This document shows, in pieces, positions 27,567 through 38,032 of a stretch of 64,000 nucleotides of DNA (the first letter of the stretch is position 1; every line of letters begins with the position of its first letter). The stretch is taken from assembly GCF_000722635.1 (NCBI RefSeq), contig NZ_JOKH01000002.1, forward strand, positions 409,849 to 473,848. The letters run 5' to 3'. The DNA comes from Endozoicomonas numazuensis (GTDB lineage: Bacteria; Pseudomonadota; Gammaproteobacteria; Pseudomonadales; Endozoicomonadaceae). The translations under genes were made by a program, and so were the position numbers. Below the pieces are notes generated by a model. That model had not been told where the DNA came from and made no database searches. It worked only from the letters and a program-made list of their open reading frames with translations.

Positions 27567-29366
27567 TTATTTATCAACCTTCAATACAGCCAGGAAAGCT
27601 TCCTGAGGAATTTCAACCCGACCTACCTGCTTCATCCGCTTCTTACCTGCTTTCTGTTTTTCAAGCAGTTTCCGCTTACGAGAGGCATCACCACCGTAAC
27701 ACTTGGCCGTTACATTCTTGCGCAGAGCCTTAACAGTGGTTCTTGCACAAATCTGACCACCCACAGCAGCCTGAATAGCTACATCAAACATCTGTCGTGG
27801 AATGATCTCTTTCATTTTTTCAGCCAGTGAACGTCCACGGGAAACCGCATGATCCCGATGAGCAATCAATGCCAGAGCATCAACTTTCTCACCATTAATC
27901 AGAATATCCAGTTTCACCATGTTAGCGGCTTCGAAACGATCAAAACTGTAGTCCAGTGAAGCAAAACCCCGACTGACGGACTTCAGCCGATCAAAGAAGT
28001 CCAGTACGACCTCGTTCATGGGCATATCATAGGTGATCGCCACCTGAGTGCCAGTGAACTGCATGTCTTTTTGAACACCTCTACGCTCAACACACAGGGT
28101 AATTACATTACCCAGATAATCCTGTGGCACCAGAATATTGGCTTGAACAATAGGCTCTCTGACTTCCTGAATACCGGCTGGATCAGGCAATTTGGATGGG
28201 TTATCAACCTCAACCAGATCACCATTTTTCATCTCAACTTCATAGATTACTGTTGGCGCTGTGGTAATCAGGTCAAGATCGTATTCACGCTCCAGTCGTT
28301 CCTGGATGATCTCCATGTGCAGCATGCCCAGGAAGCCACAACGAAAACCAAAACCCAATGCGTCACTGCTTTCTGGCTCGTAGAACAGGGAAGCATCGTT
28401 CAGGCTCAATTTTTCCAGCGCTTCACGGAATGATTCAAAATCATCAGAGCTTACCGGGAACAAACCGGCATAAACCTGTGGTTTGACCTTCTGAAAACCA
28501 GGCAGTTCCGGAACATCCGGTGTTTTTGCCATTGTCAGGGTATCACCCACAGGGGCACCGTGGATGTCCTTGATACCGGCAATAACGTAACCTACTTCAC
28601 CGGCTTTCAGCTCGCCGGTCGCTATCATTTTGGGTGAAAAGATACCAATATTATCTACGCCATGAGTCTGACCAGTAGACTTAACAAGAATCTTGTCGCC
28701 CTTCTTCAGAGTACCGTTTTTAACGCGTACCAGAGACACAATGCCCAGATAATTATCGAACCAGGAGTCAATGATCAGCGCCTGAAGATCACCGTCGATA
28801 TTACCTTCCGGAGCCGGAATGGTCTGAACCAGACGTTCAATAACTTCTTCGATTCCCAGACCACTTTTAGCAGAACACCGCACGGCATCCAGAGCATCAA
28901 TACCAATAATCTCTTCAATTTCCTGGGCTACCCGCTCAGGCTCAGCCTGGGGCAGATCCATTTTATTGAGGACCGGCATCACTTCCAGCCCCTGTTCAAT
29001 AGCGGTGTAACAGTTCGCTACTGACTGGGCTTCAACACCTTGCGCTGCATCAACTACCAGCAGTGCACCTTCACAGGCAGAAAGAGAACGGGACACTTCA
29101 TAAGAGAAATCTACGTGTCCCGGCGTGTCGATAAAGTTCAACTGGTAAGTTTTACCGTCTTGAGCGGTATAATCCAGCGTAACGCTCTGCGCCTTGATGG
29201 TAATACCACGTTCACGCTCAAGTTCCATGGAGTCAAGAACCTGAGCTTGCATTTCACGATCACTTAATCCTCCACAGTTCTGGATAAAGCGATCTGCCAA
29301 TGTCGACTTACCGTGGTCGATATGGGCAATAATGGAGAAATTCCTGATATGACTTAAGTCGCTCAC
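27567..29366 (-). CDS. lepA: Elongation factor 4 (LepA)
   Basis: Ribosome-associated GTPase involved in back-translocation or 30S assembly. The product is 599 residues, the same length as E. coli LepA. The G1 box [18 protein letters not shown] and NKMDLP are present, as is the LepA-specific C terminus ([27 protein letters not shown], in part). I chose the GTG at 29366 because [13 protein letters not shown] matches the usual [13 protein letters not shown] start; a TTG 14 codons upstream is in frame but adds unrelated residues. Neither start has a strong ribosome-binding site. Confidence 0.95.
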   Translation of the reverse strand: MSDLSHIRNFSIIAHIDHGKSTLADRFIQNCGGLSDREMQAQVLDSMELERERGITIKAQSVTLDYTAQDGKTYQLNFIDTPGHVDFSYEVSRSLSACEGALLVVDAAQGVEAQSVANCYTAIEQGLEVMPVLNKMDLPQAEPERVAQEIEEIIGIDALDAVRCSAKSGLGIEEVIERLVQTIPAPEGNIDGDLQALIIDSWFDNYLGIVSLVRVKNGTLKKGDKILVKSTGQTHGVDNIGIFSPKMIATGELKAGEVGYVIAGIKDIHGAPVGDTLTMAKTPDVPELPGFQKVKPQVYAGLFPVSSDDFESFREALEKLSLNDASLFYEPESSDALGFGFRCGFLGMLHMEIIQERLEREYDLDLITTAPTVIYEVEMKNGDLVEVDNPSKLPDPAGIQEVREPIVQANILVPQDYLGNVITLCVERRGVQKDMQFTGTQVAITYDMPMNEVVLDFFDRLKSVSRGFASLDYSFDRFEAANMVKLDILINGEKVDALALIAHRDHAVSRGRSLAEKMKEIIPRQMFDVAIQAAVGGQICARTTVKALRKNVTAKCYGGDASRKRKLLEKQKAGKKRMKQVGRVEIPQEAFLAVLKVDK

Positions 29367-29589
29367 GATTGCATCACTACAAAAAATTTGTCCCCGCTCA
29401 GAGTTCAATCTCTTTCACGAGGACAGTTGTTCAGCTTGCAGGGTCTTCACTGACCTGTATGACAGGCGCGAAGCTGCTGTATATTCAGACAGATTCTACA
29501 GCATCTGAAGATTCAGATCACCCCTGAAGACTTGAAACACCGGCTGTATCTTCAGCGGGAGCGGCATGAAACGACGTTTTTCCAGAAAA

Positions 29590-29619
29590 CAGCCTGCTGC
29601 CATGATCGGTAACAGGCTG
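29590..29619 (-). terminator. Terminator downstream of mucD
   Basis: On the minus strand CAGCCTG and CAGGCTG pair around a 16-base loop and are followed by TTTTCT. It lies just past the mucD stop at the end of the algU operon. Confidence 0.6.
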
Positions 29620-29627
29620 CCTGCAAA

Positions 29628-31049
29628 TTACTCAGCCAGACGGAAAGAGATGTATCCTGACTGCCCGCCTCGCAGCACCCTCATGGAGATAGAACGATCC
29701 TTGGGCAGACCCGAGACGACCTTATTGAAATCCTTGACGGACTCAACTCGATTGTTATTCAGATCGGTTACCACATCCCCCTGACGAAGACCTATTGAAC
29801 GAGCTACACCAGAAATAACCCCGGTAACAACAACGCCTTTGACGTCCTGCTCAAGACGCAGTTTATTGCGATAGTCTTCATTCAACTCTTCCACCTGAAT
29901 ACCCAGACGGTTCTTCTTCATATCGGGCGACGTTGGACGCTCTGCGCGCTGCCTCTGTTCATCAGGCAACTCTCCAACCTCAACCTTGACGGACTTTTTC
30001 TTGCCATCGCGAATCAACTCCAGCGTCGCCTTGTCGCCTGGAGTAATGACGCCAATGGCCATAGGCAAACTACCCGATCTCATAATCTCGCGACCATTCA
30101 CCCGGGTAATAATGTCGCCAGGATGCAGTTTGGCCTTATCAGCAGGACCACCAGGGACCACCTGACTGATCAGAGCACCCATCGGTTTTTCCAGACCAAA
30201 GGACTCTGCCAGATCACGATCTACTTCCTGGATAGCCACTCCGAGCCAAGCCCGGGTGACATAACCTTTTTCTTTCAGCTGCTCAACCGCCCACTCAACA
30301 TGATCGGAAGGGATGGCAAAAGACAACCCCATGAACCCGCCAGAACGGGTAAATATCTGAGAGTTGATACCCACCACTTCACCTTTCATATTGAACAGTG
30401 GACCACCAGAGTTACCTGGATTGATAGGCACATCGGTTTGAATGAAGGGTACATAAGCATCACTGGGCAGACTTCTGTTCAGCGCACTGACAATACCCTT
30501 GGTGATGGAATATTCGAAGTTAAACGGAGAACCAATAGCAGCCACCCATTGGCCTGGCTTCACATCATCTGAATCTCCCATCTTCACGACAGGAAGCTTG
30601 CTGTTACTCTCGATTTTCAGCAGAGCCAAATCAGAGCGTTTATCGGCACCAATCAGCTCAGCAACCTTTTCACTGCGATCATGCAATCGCACCATAATTT
30701 TTTCTGCCCCTTCAACCACATGATTATTCGTCAGAATGTAACCATCCTTTGAGATGATAAATCCGGACCCTAACGACATAGGCTGAGGCTTGCCAGAAGG
30801 CGCCTCTGGCATAGGTACACCAAAGTAACGACGAAATATCTCCGGCAGTTCTTCACCACCCGGGCCATAGACCTGGCTGCGCCCCCGCTTCGGGGTTGAT
30901 AGTGTACTGATATTGACTACAGCCGGCGAGGCATCCTCAAACAACCGGGAAAAGTCCGGAAGATCACTGGCCTGAACCAGTTGTACCGAAAGCAGCGAAA
31001 GACTCAGAAAATAAATAAAGTTCCTGAAGAGAAGGTTGACCCTGTTCAT
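29628..31049 (-). CDS. mucD: Periplasmic serine protease MucD/DegP type
   Basis: Periplasmic quality-control protease that lowers the envelope-stress signal. The 473 residues begin with a signal peptide (FIYFLSLSLLSVQLVQA). The triad is H110 (LTNNHVV), D140 (DKRSDLALLK) and S214 (NPGNSGGPL), and two PDZ domains follow (about 270-360 and 390-470). Its place after rseC at the end of the algU-mucA-mucB-rseC series matches Pseudomonas mucD rather than a stand-alone degP. Confidence 0.95.
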   Translation of the reverse strand: MNRVNLLFRNFIYFLSLSLLSVQLVQASDLPDFSRLFEDASPAVVNISTLSTPKRGRSQVYGPGGEELPEIFRRYFGVPMPEAPSGKPQPMSLGSGFIISKDGYILTNNHVVEGAEKIMVRLHDRSEKVAELIGADKRSDLALLKIESNSKLPVVKMGDSDDVKPGQWVAAIGSPFNFEYSITKGIVSALNRSLPSDAYVPFIQTDVPINPGNSGGPLFNMKGEVVGINSQIFTRSGGFMGLSFAIPSDHVEWAVEQLKEKGYVTRAWLGVAIQEVDRDLAESFGLEKPMGALISQVVPGGPADKAKLHPGDIITRVNGREIMRSGSLPMAIGVITPGDKATLELIRDGKKKSVKVEVGELPDEQRQRAERPTSPDMKKNRLGIQVEELNEDYRNKLRLEQDVKGVVVTGVISGVARSIGLRQGDVVTDLNNNRVESVKDFNKVVSGLPKDRSISMRVLRGGQSGYISFRLAE

Positions 31050-31123
31050 GAACCTGACTTCTCCTTACATCCTGTGGCCAGGAGCCCAGAATGGAGTATT
31101 GTGTGAATGAATGATTTGGACGA

Positions 31124-31603
31124 TTAAGCGGACCAGGACTGACTGGTTGTTATTAACTCAGGTCCGACCACCTTCCGGGGCAGCACCTTAATCACTTTAA
31201 CGCGACACATGTCGCTGGTTGATTGGCCCAGCATACGCACAGGTATAAACCCGGCAGCCAGGCCTGCCGTAGCAGACAAAGCGATAAGCAGTTCATTCCA
31301 GCCGACAGCACTGGCCAACCAGAGTGAACCCATCATACATATCAACGGCATAAGATAAACCAGAAGAGAAGCTCTCATCAGGGCACTTTCAGGGATACCA
31401 ACCACCACCTGGTCGCTCTCTGCAACCAGGAAGTTATTGCTTGCCCGAATATAAGACTGCTGCTTGCTGGCCCGGTACTTCTCCAACAAATTCTGACCAC
31501 AGCCATTACGTGCACTGCAACTGGAGCAGGTGCTTTTGCGAATAGTTTCTACCCACACAGCGTCCTGCTCAACGGCCACAACCCTGCCTTCTTCCTCAAT
31601 CAT
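31124..31603 (-). CDS. rseC: RseC/MucC family protein
   Basis: Inner-membrane protein of the sigma-E operon, known in E. coli to affect SoxR reduction and in Pseudomonas as MucC. The 159 residues include an N-terminal cysteine cluster CSSCSARNGCGQ, likely a metal or redox site, and two membrane segments (about 77-95 and 101-121). The start overlaps the mucB stop by four bases. Confidence 0.9.
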   Translation of the reverse strand: MIEEEGRVVAVEQDAVWVETIRKSTCSSCSARNGCGQNLLEKYRASKQQSYIRASNNFLVAESDQVVVGIPESALMRASLLVYLMPLICMMGSLWLASAVGWNELLIALSATAGLAAGFIPVRMLGQSTSDMCRVKVIKVLPRKVVGPELITTSQSWSA

Positions 31604-32646
31604 TTATCTGCCTGCTGACTCTGTTCCCTGGGGCGAACTGAAACCGCGATTCTCTCGGCAGTACCCAGAGGAATCTCACCCAGGACAGTGACATGAAAAT
31701 ATTTTTCACCGTTACGAAACACTTTGGAAACTGCCGCCATAGAACCAATCTGCTCGGTTGCCTGACTCAATACCCGAGTTTCATCCGGCTCAACAAAAAC
31801 TGAAAAACTCGCCAGACCATCAGAGAAGTTCAACGTATCAACCTTCTGATTGCTTACGGCTGAATTTCGACTGCTGTGACCTCTAGGCGAAAAACCTTCC
31901 GGCACCCAGCCTGCTTCCCAATTCCATTCAACTTTCTCTGGAACCGAGTCGCTGTTCAGTTTTACTACATTCTTGTCTGCTGATTCTGGCAGTTTACGCT
32001 TTAAACGCTCCAGCTCATCCCGGGTTAACTCCCCGGGAAACTCAAGGTGGGTGAACTGCATTCTCTCAATGATCCTGCCTTCACTGTCCACCATGACAGA
32101 CTTGAGTAAAAGACCGGTTCGACGATCCAGCCATAACTGGTAGCCATACCGGAAACGATCTGTCGGCACTACCAGAAGCTGTACAGTCTCACGATCAGCT
32201 ACCCGATCCAGAGCAGCGGGCTTCAGCTTATAATGCTTATCAAAGTGACCGGAGGTAAAACGACCCACCATGGGAACCAGAGACTCATGCTCAAATCTTG
32301 CTGGCTCTCTTCCGGCACTGGTGAAAGTAATATTGCTTCCCTGACGAACCATTTCTCTGGGCAGTCCATCAAGAAAGGCAATTCTTTCCAGTTCCTCTGA
32401 CTTGCCATTTACTTTCTGAAGCGTATGCGTTACTGCCAGGGTTTCTAGGGTAGCACCCTGTTGGTAAACAAAGTGTCCGCGATAGGTAAGATTTTGAGTG
32501 GCCTGAATCATGGTTTCTAACCATTTATCAGGCGTATCGGCGGGTTCAGATGTCTGGCCGGCAGCAAAAGCCTGACCACACATAGCTGCCAGCATTACCA
32601 GCAGCAGTGGGAATAAGCGCCCCCTGTTCAATCGGATTCCTTTCAT
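31600..32646 (-). CDS. mucB: Sigma-E regulatory protein MucB/RseB
   Basis: Periplasmic protein that shields the anti-sigma factor from cleavage and responds to lipid or lipoprotein signals. The 348 residues start with a signal peptide (LFPLLLVMLAAMCGQAFA), then a lipid-carrier-like domain (WLETMIQATQNLTYRGHFVYQQG) and a smaller C-terminal domain with SDGLASFSVFVE. The ATG at 32646 is used; it overlaps the end of mucA, and a TTG at 32664 is also in frame. Confidence 0.94.
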   Translation of the reverse strand: MKGIRLNRGRLFPLLLVMLAAMCGQAFAAGQTSEPADTPDKWLETMIQATQNLTYRGHFVYQQGATLETLAVTHTLQKVNGKSEELERIAFLDGLPREMVRQGSNITFTSAGREPARFEHESLVPMVGRFTSGHFDKHYKLKPAALDRVADRETVQLLVVPTDRFRYGYQLWLDRRTGLLLKSVMVDSEGRIIERMQFTHLEFPGELTRDELERLKRKLPESADKNVVKLNSDSVPEKVEWNWEAGWVPEGFSPRGHSSRNSAVSNQKVDTLNFSDGLASFSVFVEPDETRVLSQATEQIGSMAAVSKVFRNGEKYFHVTVLGEIPLGTAERIAVSVRPREQSQQADK

Positions 32647-32650
32647 AAAC

Positions 32651-33331
32651 TCATTGTGATTCAAATGTGGTCAAGCGTGCAAAAGGGAGAATTCCCTGCC
32701 CCGAATTCATGGCACTCATTTCAGCATGCTGAAGCGCATAAGCCCTGAAACGTTCTTTAGTTGCTCTGTCGGCAACACTCTGTGCCTGTGCCAGCTGCTC
32801 TGGAGTAATGCTGTCATGCTGGCGAGAGTTATAGCCCGCCTTAATGCCTGAAGCACCATAACCATTCTGAGCCACTTGCAGAGGCTGAGACAACGTTGTC
32901 TGATCATTGATAGTGGCTACCAAAGGTTCAGCATCCGGGCTGGTATTATAATTCTTCACACCCAGCAGCACAGCAAACGCTACAGAAGCAGCAACAGCCA
33001 CACGACCGGCTTTTGACCACCATTGATCAACAACCGCCAGAACCCCCTGCCTGGAAACCGATACTGCTTCTGTCACAGAGTGCGGAGCTTCTGCTTCCAG
33101 CCTGTCTCGAATACCCGCCGACAGGTCAATGTTCATAAATTCATTGGATTCGTGCCGAAGCGCGTCCCCCATCATCTGATACCTGCGGGCTTTATCCCTC
33201 AGGTCTTCATCACTGCCGATATTATCCAGCACACGACGAAGCTCAAACTCTCCGGCCTCACCATCCATCGCTGCGGACAGTGATTCTTTTAACCTTTCCT
33301 GGGCATGATTGTGAGATGCTTTCTCACTCAT
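32651..33331 (-). CDS. mucA: Anti-sigma factor MucA/RseA
   Basis: Inner-membrane anti-sigma factor that holds AlgU/RpoE until cut by proteases under envelope stress. The 226 residues begin with the sigma-binding motif LKESLSAAMDGEAGEFELRR, followed by one membrane segment (RVAVAASVAFAVLLGV, about 110-125) and a periplasmic tail that binds MucB. The ATG at 33331 is chosen because GAGG lies seven bases upstream; the frame is open 22 codons further up without family similarity. Confidence 0.94.
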   Translation of the reverse strand: MSEKASHNHAQERLKESLSAAMDGEAGEFELRRVLDNIGSDEDLRDKARRYQMMGDALRHESNEFMNIDLSAGIRDRLEAEAPHSVTEAVSVSRQGVLAVVDQWWSKAGRVAVAASVAFAVLLGVKNYNTSPDAEPLVATINDQTTLSQPLQVAQNGYGASGIKAGYNSRQHDSITPEQLAQAQSVADRATKERFRAYALQHAEMSAMNSGQGILPFARLTTFESQ

Positions 33332-33475
33332 AGGCATACCTCTGGTCATCCAGTCTGGCTGATACCTGATGCAAAAAGTATCAGCAGTTTCAGTCAATAT
33401 TTACCCTGAAAATGATTCCCTCCAGGAGTGATGAAATCATTTTCCTTGCTCATGGCAATTACTGTCTGCCATCAG

Positions 33476-34060
33476 TCAGCCACGACGCAGCAGTGGCTCA
33501 ACTTCTTTGTCAATCGCCTCTCTGGCCCGAAAAATCCTGGATCTTACGGTACCCACAGGGCAATCCATGACATTGGCAATTTCGTCATAGCTGAGCCCAT
33601 CAAACTCTCTCAGCATGACAGCGGTTCGCAACTCATCCGGTAGACGACGGATCACATCGTGGATCACCTGCTCAATCTCATCCCGGTACAGATTCCGCTC
33701 AGGAGTATCAATCACCCTGAGAGCCGCTGCAGTATCCAGAAAGTCAGCATCATGAACATCAATGTCAGACTCCGGAACCTTACGCCCCTTGGAAACCAGA
33801 TGATTCTTGGCAGTATTCACGGCAATCCGATACAACCAGGTGTAAAACGAACTGTCGCCACGAAACTTGTCGATCGCCCGGTAAGCCTTGATAAACGCTT
33901 CCTGGGCGACATCCTGCACTTCCTGATAGTCAGAAATATAACTGCCTACCAGACCCAGCACCCGGTGCTGATATTTAAGCACTAGCATATCGAAGGCCGC
34001 TTTATCGCCCTTCTGTACGCGTTCTACCAGCTGCTGATCTGCCTGTGGATGCTCTACCAT
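33476..34060 (-). CDS. algU: RNA polymerase sigma factor AlgU/RpoE
   Basis: Extracytoplasmic sigma factor for envelope stress. The 194 residues show region 2 (AFDMLVLKYQHRVLGLVGSYI, DVAQEAFIKAYRAIDKFRGDSSFYTWLYRIA) and region 4 (LSYDEIANVMDCPVGTVRSRIFRAREAID). First gene of algU-mucA-mucB-rseC-mucD. A promoter matching its own recognition sequence lies about 170 bases upstream, so it is very likely autoregulated. Confidence 0.97.
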   Translation of the reverse strand: MVEHPQADQQLVERVQKGDKAAFDMLVLKYQHRVLGLVGSYISDYQEVQDVAQEAFIKAYRAIDKFRGDSSFYTWLYRIAVNTAKNHLVSKGRKVPESDIDVHDADFLDTAAALRVIDTPERNLYRDEIEQVIHDVIRRLPDELRTAVMLREFDGLSYDEIANVMDCPVGTVRSRIFRAREAIDKEVEPLLRRG

Positions 34061-34233
34061 AGAGGGGGTCTCCCGCTATTGCAGAAAATACACGGGCGAA
34101 CAGGAAAGGAAGGAACAGATGCCATAGTAAGCCCACCATAAAGTTTATGGTGCCTTTTATGGCATTCTGGCTGACCAGAATCCCCCCCCTTCCACAGACA
34201 CATGCCTGTGTTGCGAATTCTATCTGCTTCTAT

Positions 34234-34261
34234 ATAGACCATGTTGCGGCCAGAAAGTTCC
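34234..34261 (-). promoter_or_regulatory. AlgU/sigma-E-type promoter of the algU operon
   Basis: On the minus strand GGAACTT is followed after 15 bases by GTCTAT, matching the sigma-E/AlgU consensus GGAACTT-N15-GTCTAA at all but one base. It lies about 170 bases upstream of algU and points towards it, which supports autoregulation as in E. coli and Pseudomonas. Confidence 0.75.
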
Positions 34262-34888
34262 CGAACTCATTCAAAAAAATTTCACAGTATCGGCTGAAAA
34301 CTGATTCGGATCATCACAGCGTACTATAGTGCTCACCATAATTTCTATATACTTGATACCGATTTCTCAGTGTTTTATAACGCCGTACGTTGAGTCTGCT
34401 TCTAAACAGCCATGAGCGGAGACCTGATTACGCACCTTTCGGAACGCAATAATTTTCACTGTAAAGGCGAGTGATATTCTCCGTACAATCCATCGGCAAC
34501 CTATGACGCAGCTTTAGATTGAAGTGAGTTTAAACGCCATCGTTCTGAGTTCCAGTTTCACCTGTAAAACGACCAGAATCACTTCATACTCATCAGGCTC
34601 GACAAGAACACCCGAAGAAACAACGATTTGCCATGAGCATAGAAAAACATTATGCAGTAACCACGCATACAAAAATGGTAAAACATAATATTTTTCACGA
34701 TAAAAACACCTGAATGCCAACGACGTCGTTAGGCTTTCAGTAGAGGAAGCTGCACCACCTGGCCTGAACACTCACCCAACATGGATAGCATGTCTAACCG
34801 TGTTCATGATTATTTCCCGTTCTGAGCCAGTCGTGACAGATTCCTGATACAGACCCCGCAGTCTGTCATTAGAAGGACCAGGGAACAT
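34262..34888. other. Long intergenic region upstream of nadB
   Basis: The 627 bases between the algU promoter and nadB hold no gene I can support. An 85-codon open frame on the minus strand (34514-34771) has no ribosome-binding site or recognisable motif. The stretch presumably contains the nadB promoter, which I cannot place. Confidence 0.4.
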
Positions 34889-36517
34889 ATGCACCCAACA
34901 CTAGACTATGACGTAGTAATCATTGGCAGTGGCGCAGCCGGACTCACTCTGGCACTGCATCTGGACAGCCATCTGAGAGTGGCCATTCTCAGCAAGGGAG
35001 AGTTGACAGCGGGCTCATCCGCCGGCGCCCAGGGCGGTGTTGCAGCGGTTCTTGATACCCAGGAAGACAGCCTGGGCAAACACATAGAAGACACTCTGGT
35101 TGCTGGCGCAGGCCTTTGCCGCGAAAGCACCGTTAAGCACATTGTCGAGCAGGGTAATGCCAGCATCCAGTGGCTGATAGACCAGGGCGTTCCCTTTACC
35201 CGCGAACCAGAAGATGAAAAAAACTTTGATTTTCACCTGACCCGGGAAGGCGGGCACAGCGCCAGAAGAATCATACATGCGGCTGATGCCACCGGCAGGG
35301 CAATATCCAACACCTTGATCGACAAGGCCAGAAAACAACCCAATATTGACCTCTTTGAACACCATCTGGCCATCGATGTTGTTTCTACCAGCAAGCTGGG
35401 CCTGAATGAACAGAGATGTGTAGGCGTTTATGTTCTGGACATTCATTCTGACCAGGTGAAATTATTCCGGGGACGAGCGCATGCTATTGCCAGCGGCGGG
35501 GCCAGCAAAGCCTACCTTTTTACCAGCAATATCGACGGAGCCAGCGGAGACGGAATTGCCATGGCCTGGAGAGCGGGTTGCCGGGTTGCCAACCTCGAGT
35601 TCAACCAGTTTCACCCCACCTGCCTGTTTCACCCCAAGGCAAAATCCTTTCTGATATCTGAAGCCGTCAGAGGAGAAGGCGGGTTACTGGTTCGGCCGGA
35701 CGGCACTCGCTTCATGGATGACTACGACCACCGGGGTGAACTGGCTCCCAGGGATATAGTCGCCAGAGCCATCGACCATGAAATGAAGAAGCTCGGTGCA
35801 GACTGCCTGTTTCTGGATATCAGCCACAAGCCCCGGGATTTCATTATTTCCCACTTCCCTAATATCTATGAACGTTGCCTGGAATATGGCATCGACATGA
35901 CCCGGGAACCTCTTCCTATTGTCCCGGCAGCCCATTACACCTGCGGTGGTATTCTGGTCGACCTGAGCGGACAAACCGATGTCCCGGGGCTTTACGCGAT
36001 CGGAGAGTGTTCATTTACCGGCCTGCATGGAGCCAACCGTCTCGCAAGCAACTCACTGCTGGAATGTTTTGTCAGCGCCAGAAGCTGTGCCGAAGATATT
36101 AATCGCACCATTGCCAACCAGCACCCCTGCCCCGTCATCCCCCCCTGGGATGACAGTCAGGTAACGGATTCTGATGAGAACGTTGTCATTGCTCATAACT
36201 GGGACGAACTCAGACGATTCATGTGGGACTATGTTGGTATTGTCAGAACCACCAAACGACTGCTTCGGGCCAGAAACCGCTCCAGGTTGCTGCAGCATGA
36301 AATTCACGATTTCTACAGCCATTTCAAAATCAGCAATGACCTGATTGAGCTGAGAAACCTATCCCAGGTGGCGGAGCTGATTATTGATTGCGCACTCTCT
36401 AGACAGGAATCCAGAGGGCTGCATTTCAACCTGGACTTTCCATTTACAAGGGAAGACAGCAAAGAGACTGTTCTGATACCAGAAAACTTTGCTCCAGAAA
36501 ACGCCATCCAGTTTTAA
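34889..36517 (+). CDS. nadB: L-aspartate oxidase
   Basis: FAD enzyme oxidising aspartate to iminoaspartate, the first step of NAD synthesis. The 542 residues show the FAD site DVVIIGSGAAGLTLAL, the GSSAGAQGGVAAVL loop, the active-site region ISEAVRGEGGLLV, and HYTCGGILVDLSGQTDVPGLYAIGE. AGGACC lies upstream of the ATG. Divergent from algU, as in Pseudomonas and E. coli. Confidence 0.96.
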   Translation: MHPTLDYDVVIIGSGAAGLTLALHLDSHLRVAILSKGELTAGSSAGAQGGVAAVLDTQEDSLGKHIEDTLVAGAGLCRESTVKHIVEQGNASIQWLIDQGVPFTREPEDEKNFDFHLTREGGHSARRIIHAADATGRAISNTLIDKARKQPNIDLFEHHLAIDVVSTSKLGLNEQRCVGVYVLDIHSDQVKLFRGRAHAIASGGASKAYLFTSNIDGASGDGIAMAWRAGCRVANLEFNQFHPTCLFHPKAKSFLISEAVRGEGGLLVRPDGTRFMDDYDHRGELAPRDIVARAIDHEMKKLGADCLFLDISHKPRDFIISHFPNIYERCLEYGIDMTREPLPIVPAAHYTCGGILVDLSGQTDVPGLYAIGECSFTGLHGANRLASNSLLECFVSARSCAEDINRTIANQHPCPVIPPWDDSQVTDSDENVVIAHNWDELRRFMWDYVGIVRTTKRLLRARNRSRLLQHEIHDFYSHFKISNDLIELRNLSQVAELIIDCALSRQESRGLHFNLDFPFTREDSKETVLIPENFAPENAIQF

Positions 36518-36543
36518 TGCTTAAGCACCGGGATTCACGGCTT

Positions 36544-37842
36544 TCATTGCAACGCCGTGGATTCCAGTTCCTTATTGACCGGCAAGGCATTTCGTCTTTG
36601 TTCAGGAGAAATAAGCAAAGCGCCCAGACATCCAGCCAGACCACTGACAATCAAATAAAAGGCCGGTGCTGCCTGCAGCTCAGTCACCTGAATCAGCCCC
36701 ATGGAAATGACCGGACCAAAACCGACAAAGAACATGGCACCCACGTTATAAACAGAGGCCGTTCCGGTAAACCGGATACCGATCGGAAAGGCTGAAACCA
36801 CCAGCAATAAAGCAATACCTTCAATACTTCCCCACAGAACAGCACCCAGCAGAGCTGTCACCAACAGATTGGCTTCGCCCGAGGCATACCAGTAAAACAA
36901 CGGCCAGGCCGTCACAACAATCAGCAAGGATGACCCCAGCATCAAATAGCGCCGGTCTACCCGGTCAGCCAGCCAGCCCACCAACAGGCAGACGGGCACA
37001 CCCGCAAACATACTCAGTCCGTTCGCCAATGCAACTTCTCTGGCCGGGTAATCGAGCAAGCGGGTAAGATAACCCGGAATAAATAGCACCAGGACCGTCA
37101 CCGAAACCAGCACTGGCATCACCAACAACAACCCCGTCAGTATTTGCGCTTTGTAAGCCTTAAGCATGGTCAGCACAGGCACCCTTTCCACACCGCCAGA
37201 AGCGACAAGCTCTCTGAAAACCTCTGGCTCGGAAAATCGTCTTCTGATGATATAACTGACCGCTCCCAGCGAACCGCCCAGAATGAAAGGCACTCTCCAC
37301 CCCCAATCCACTACCTGCTCCATGGTCAGAAGATGAATTAACACCCCATGTACAACGACGCCCAGCAGTATTCCCGCCAGCGACCCTGCGCCCAAAATAC
37401 TGACAGCAAAACCTTGAGTACGGGCAGGTACCGTTTCATAGAGATAGGTAAAGGCACCCGAGAATTCTCCCGCGAAAGAAAAACCCTGTATAAAACGAAA
37501 TAAAGCAAGCAGGACTGGCGCCATCAGCCCCAACTGAGCATAACCAGGCAATAAGCCAATCATCATTGTCGATAGAGCCATTAACAATATAGTGATGGTA
37601 AAACTGGCTTTACGGCTATGTCGATCTCCCCAGTGACTAAAGGCTATAGCGCCCAAAGGCCTTGAAAGATAACCCACGGCAAAAGTGATGAACGTATTAA
37701 TGAGTGAGCTTGTACTATCCGAAGCAGGAAAGAAAACCAGGGAGATATATGCAACCAGATGTGCATAAACAGTAAAATCGTAGGCTTCAAGGAGTCCACC
37801 CAGGGATGTAATCGCTATCACCTTTCTCTGAGGCAAAGCCAT
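36544..37842 (-). CDS. MFS transporter, metabolite:H+ symporter type
   Basis: A 432-residue, 12-helix permease. The start LGGLLEAYDFTVYAHL, the loop 2-3 motif GDRHSRKASF and FIQGFSFAGEFSGAFTYLYE match the ProP/ShiA-like MHS branch of the major facilitator superfamily, which imports osmolytes or organic acids with protons. The substrate cannot be told. The ATG at 37842 has AAAGG seven bases upstream; the open frame extends 39 codons further without family similarity. Convergent with nadB. Confidence 0.85.
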   Translation of the reverse strand: MALPQRKVIAITSLGGLLEAYDFTVYAHLVAYISLVFFPASDSTSSLINTFITFAVGYLSRPLGAIAFSHWGDRHSRKASFTITILLMALSTMMIGLLPGYAQLGLMAPVLLALFRFIQGFSFAGEFSGAFTYLYETVPARTQGFAVSILGAGSLAGILLGVVVHGVLIHLLTMEQVVDWGWRVPFILGGSLGAVSYIIRRRFSEPEVFRELVASGGVERVPVLTMLKAYKAQILTGLLLVMPVLVSVTVLVLFIPGYLTRLLDYPAREVALANGLSMFAGVPVCLLVGWLADRVDRRYLMLGSSLLIVVTAWPLFYWYASGEANLLVTALLGAVLWGSIEGIALLLVVSAFPIGIRFTGTASVYNVGAMFFVGFGPVISMGLIQVTELQAAPAFYLIVSGLAGCLGALLISPEQRRNALPVNKELESTALQ

Positions 37843-38032
37843 ATCTGTTACCTTTCTTATTGATGAATAACCTAATTTAAAAAGAATATTTACAAACGAA
37901 CCTCTAACTCTGAGCCGCTTGTGAAATACCGCCGGAAAACAAAAGCTGCTGCGTCTCAACTAACTTGCTGACAGCAACAGCTTTGTTTGACCCGCTCAAG
38001 CAGAACTCTATCCCTTGATCTTGGATCGCCGA

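Noticed and set aside
34514-34771. 85-codon open frame on the minus strand upstream of nadB
   Set aside because: It has no ribosome-binding site, no motif and an odd composition; chance openness is more likely.
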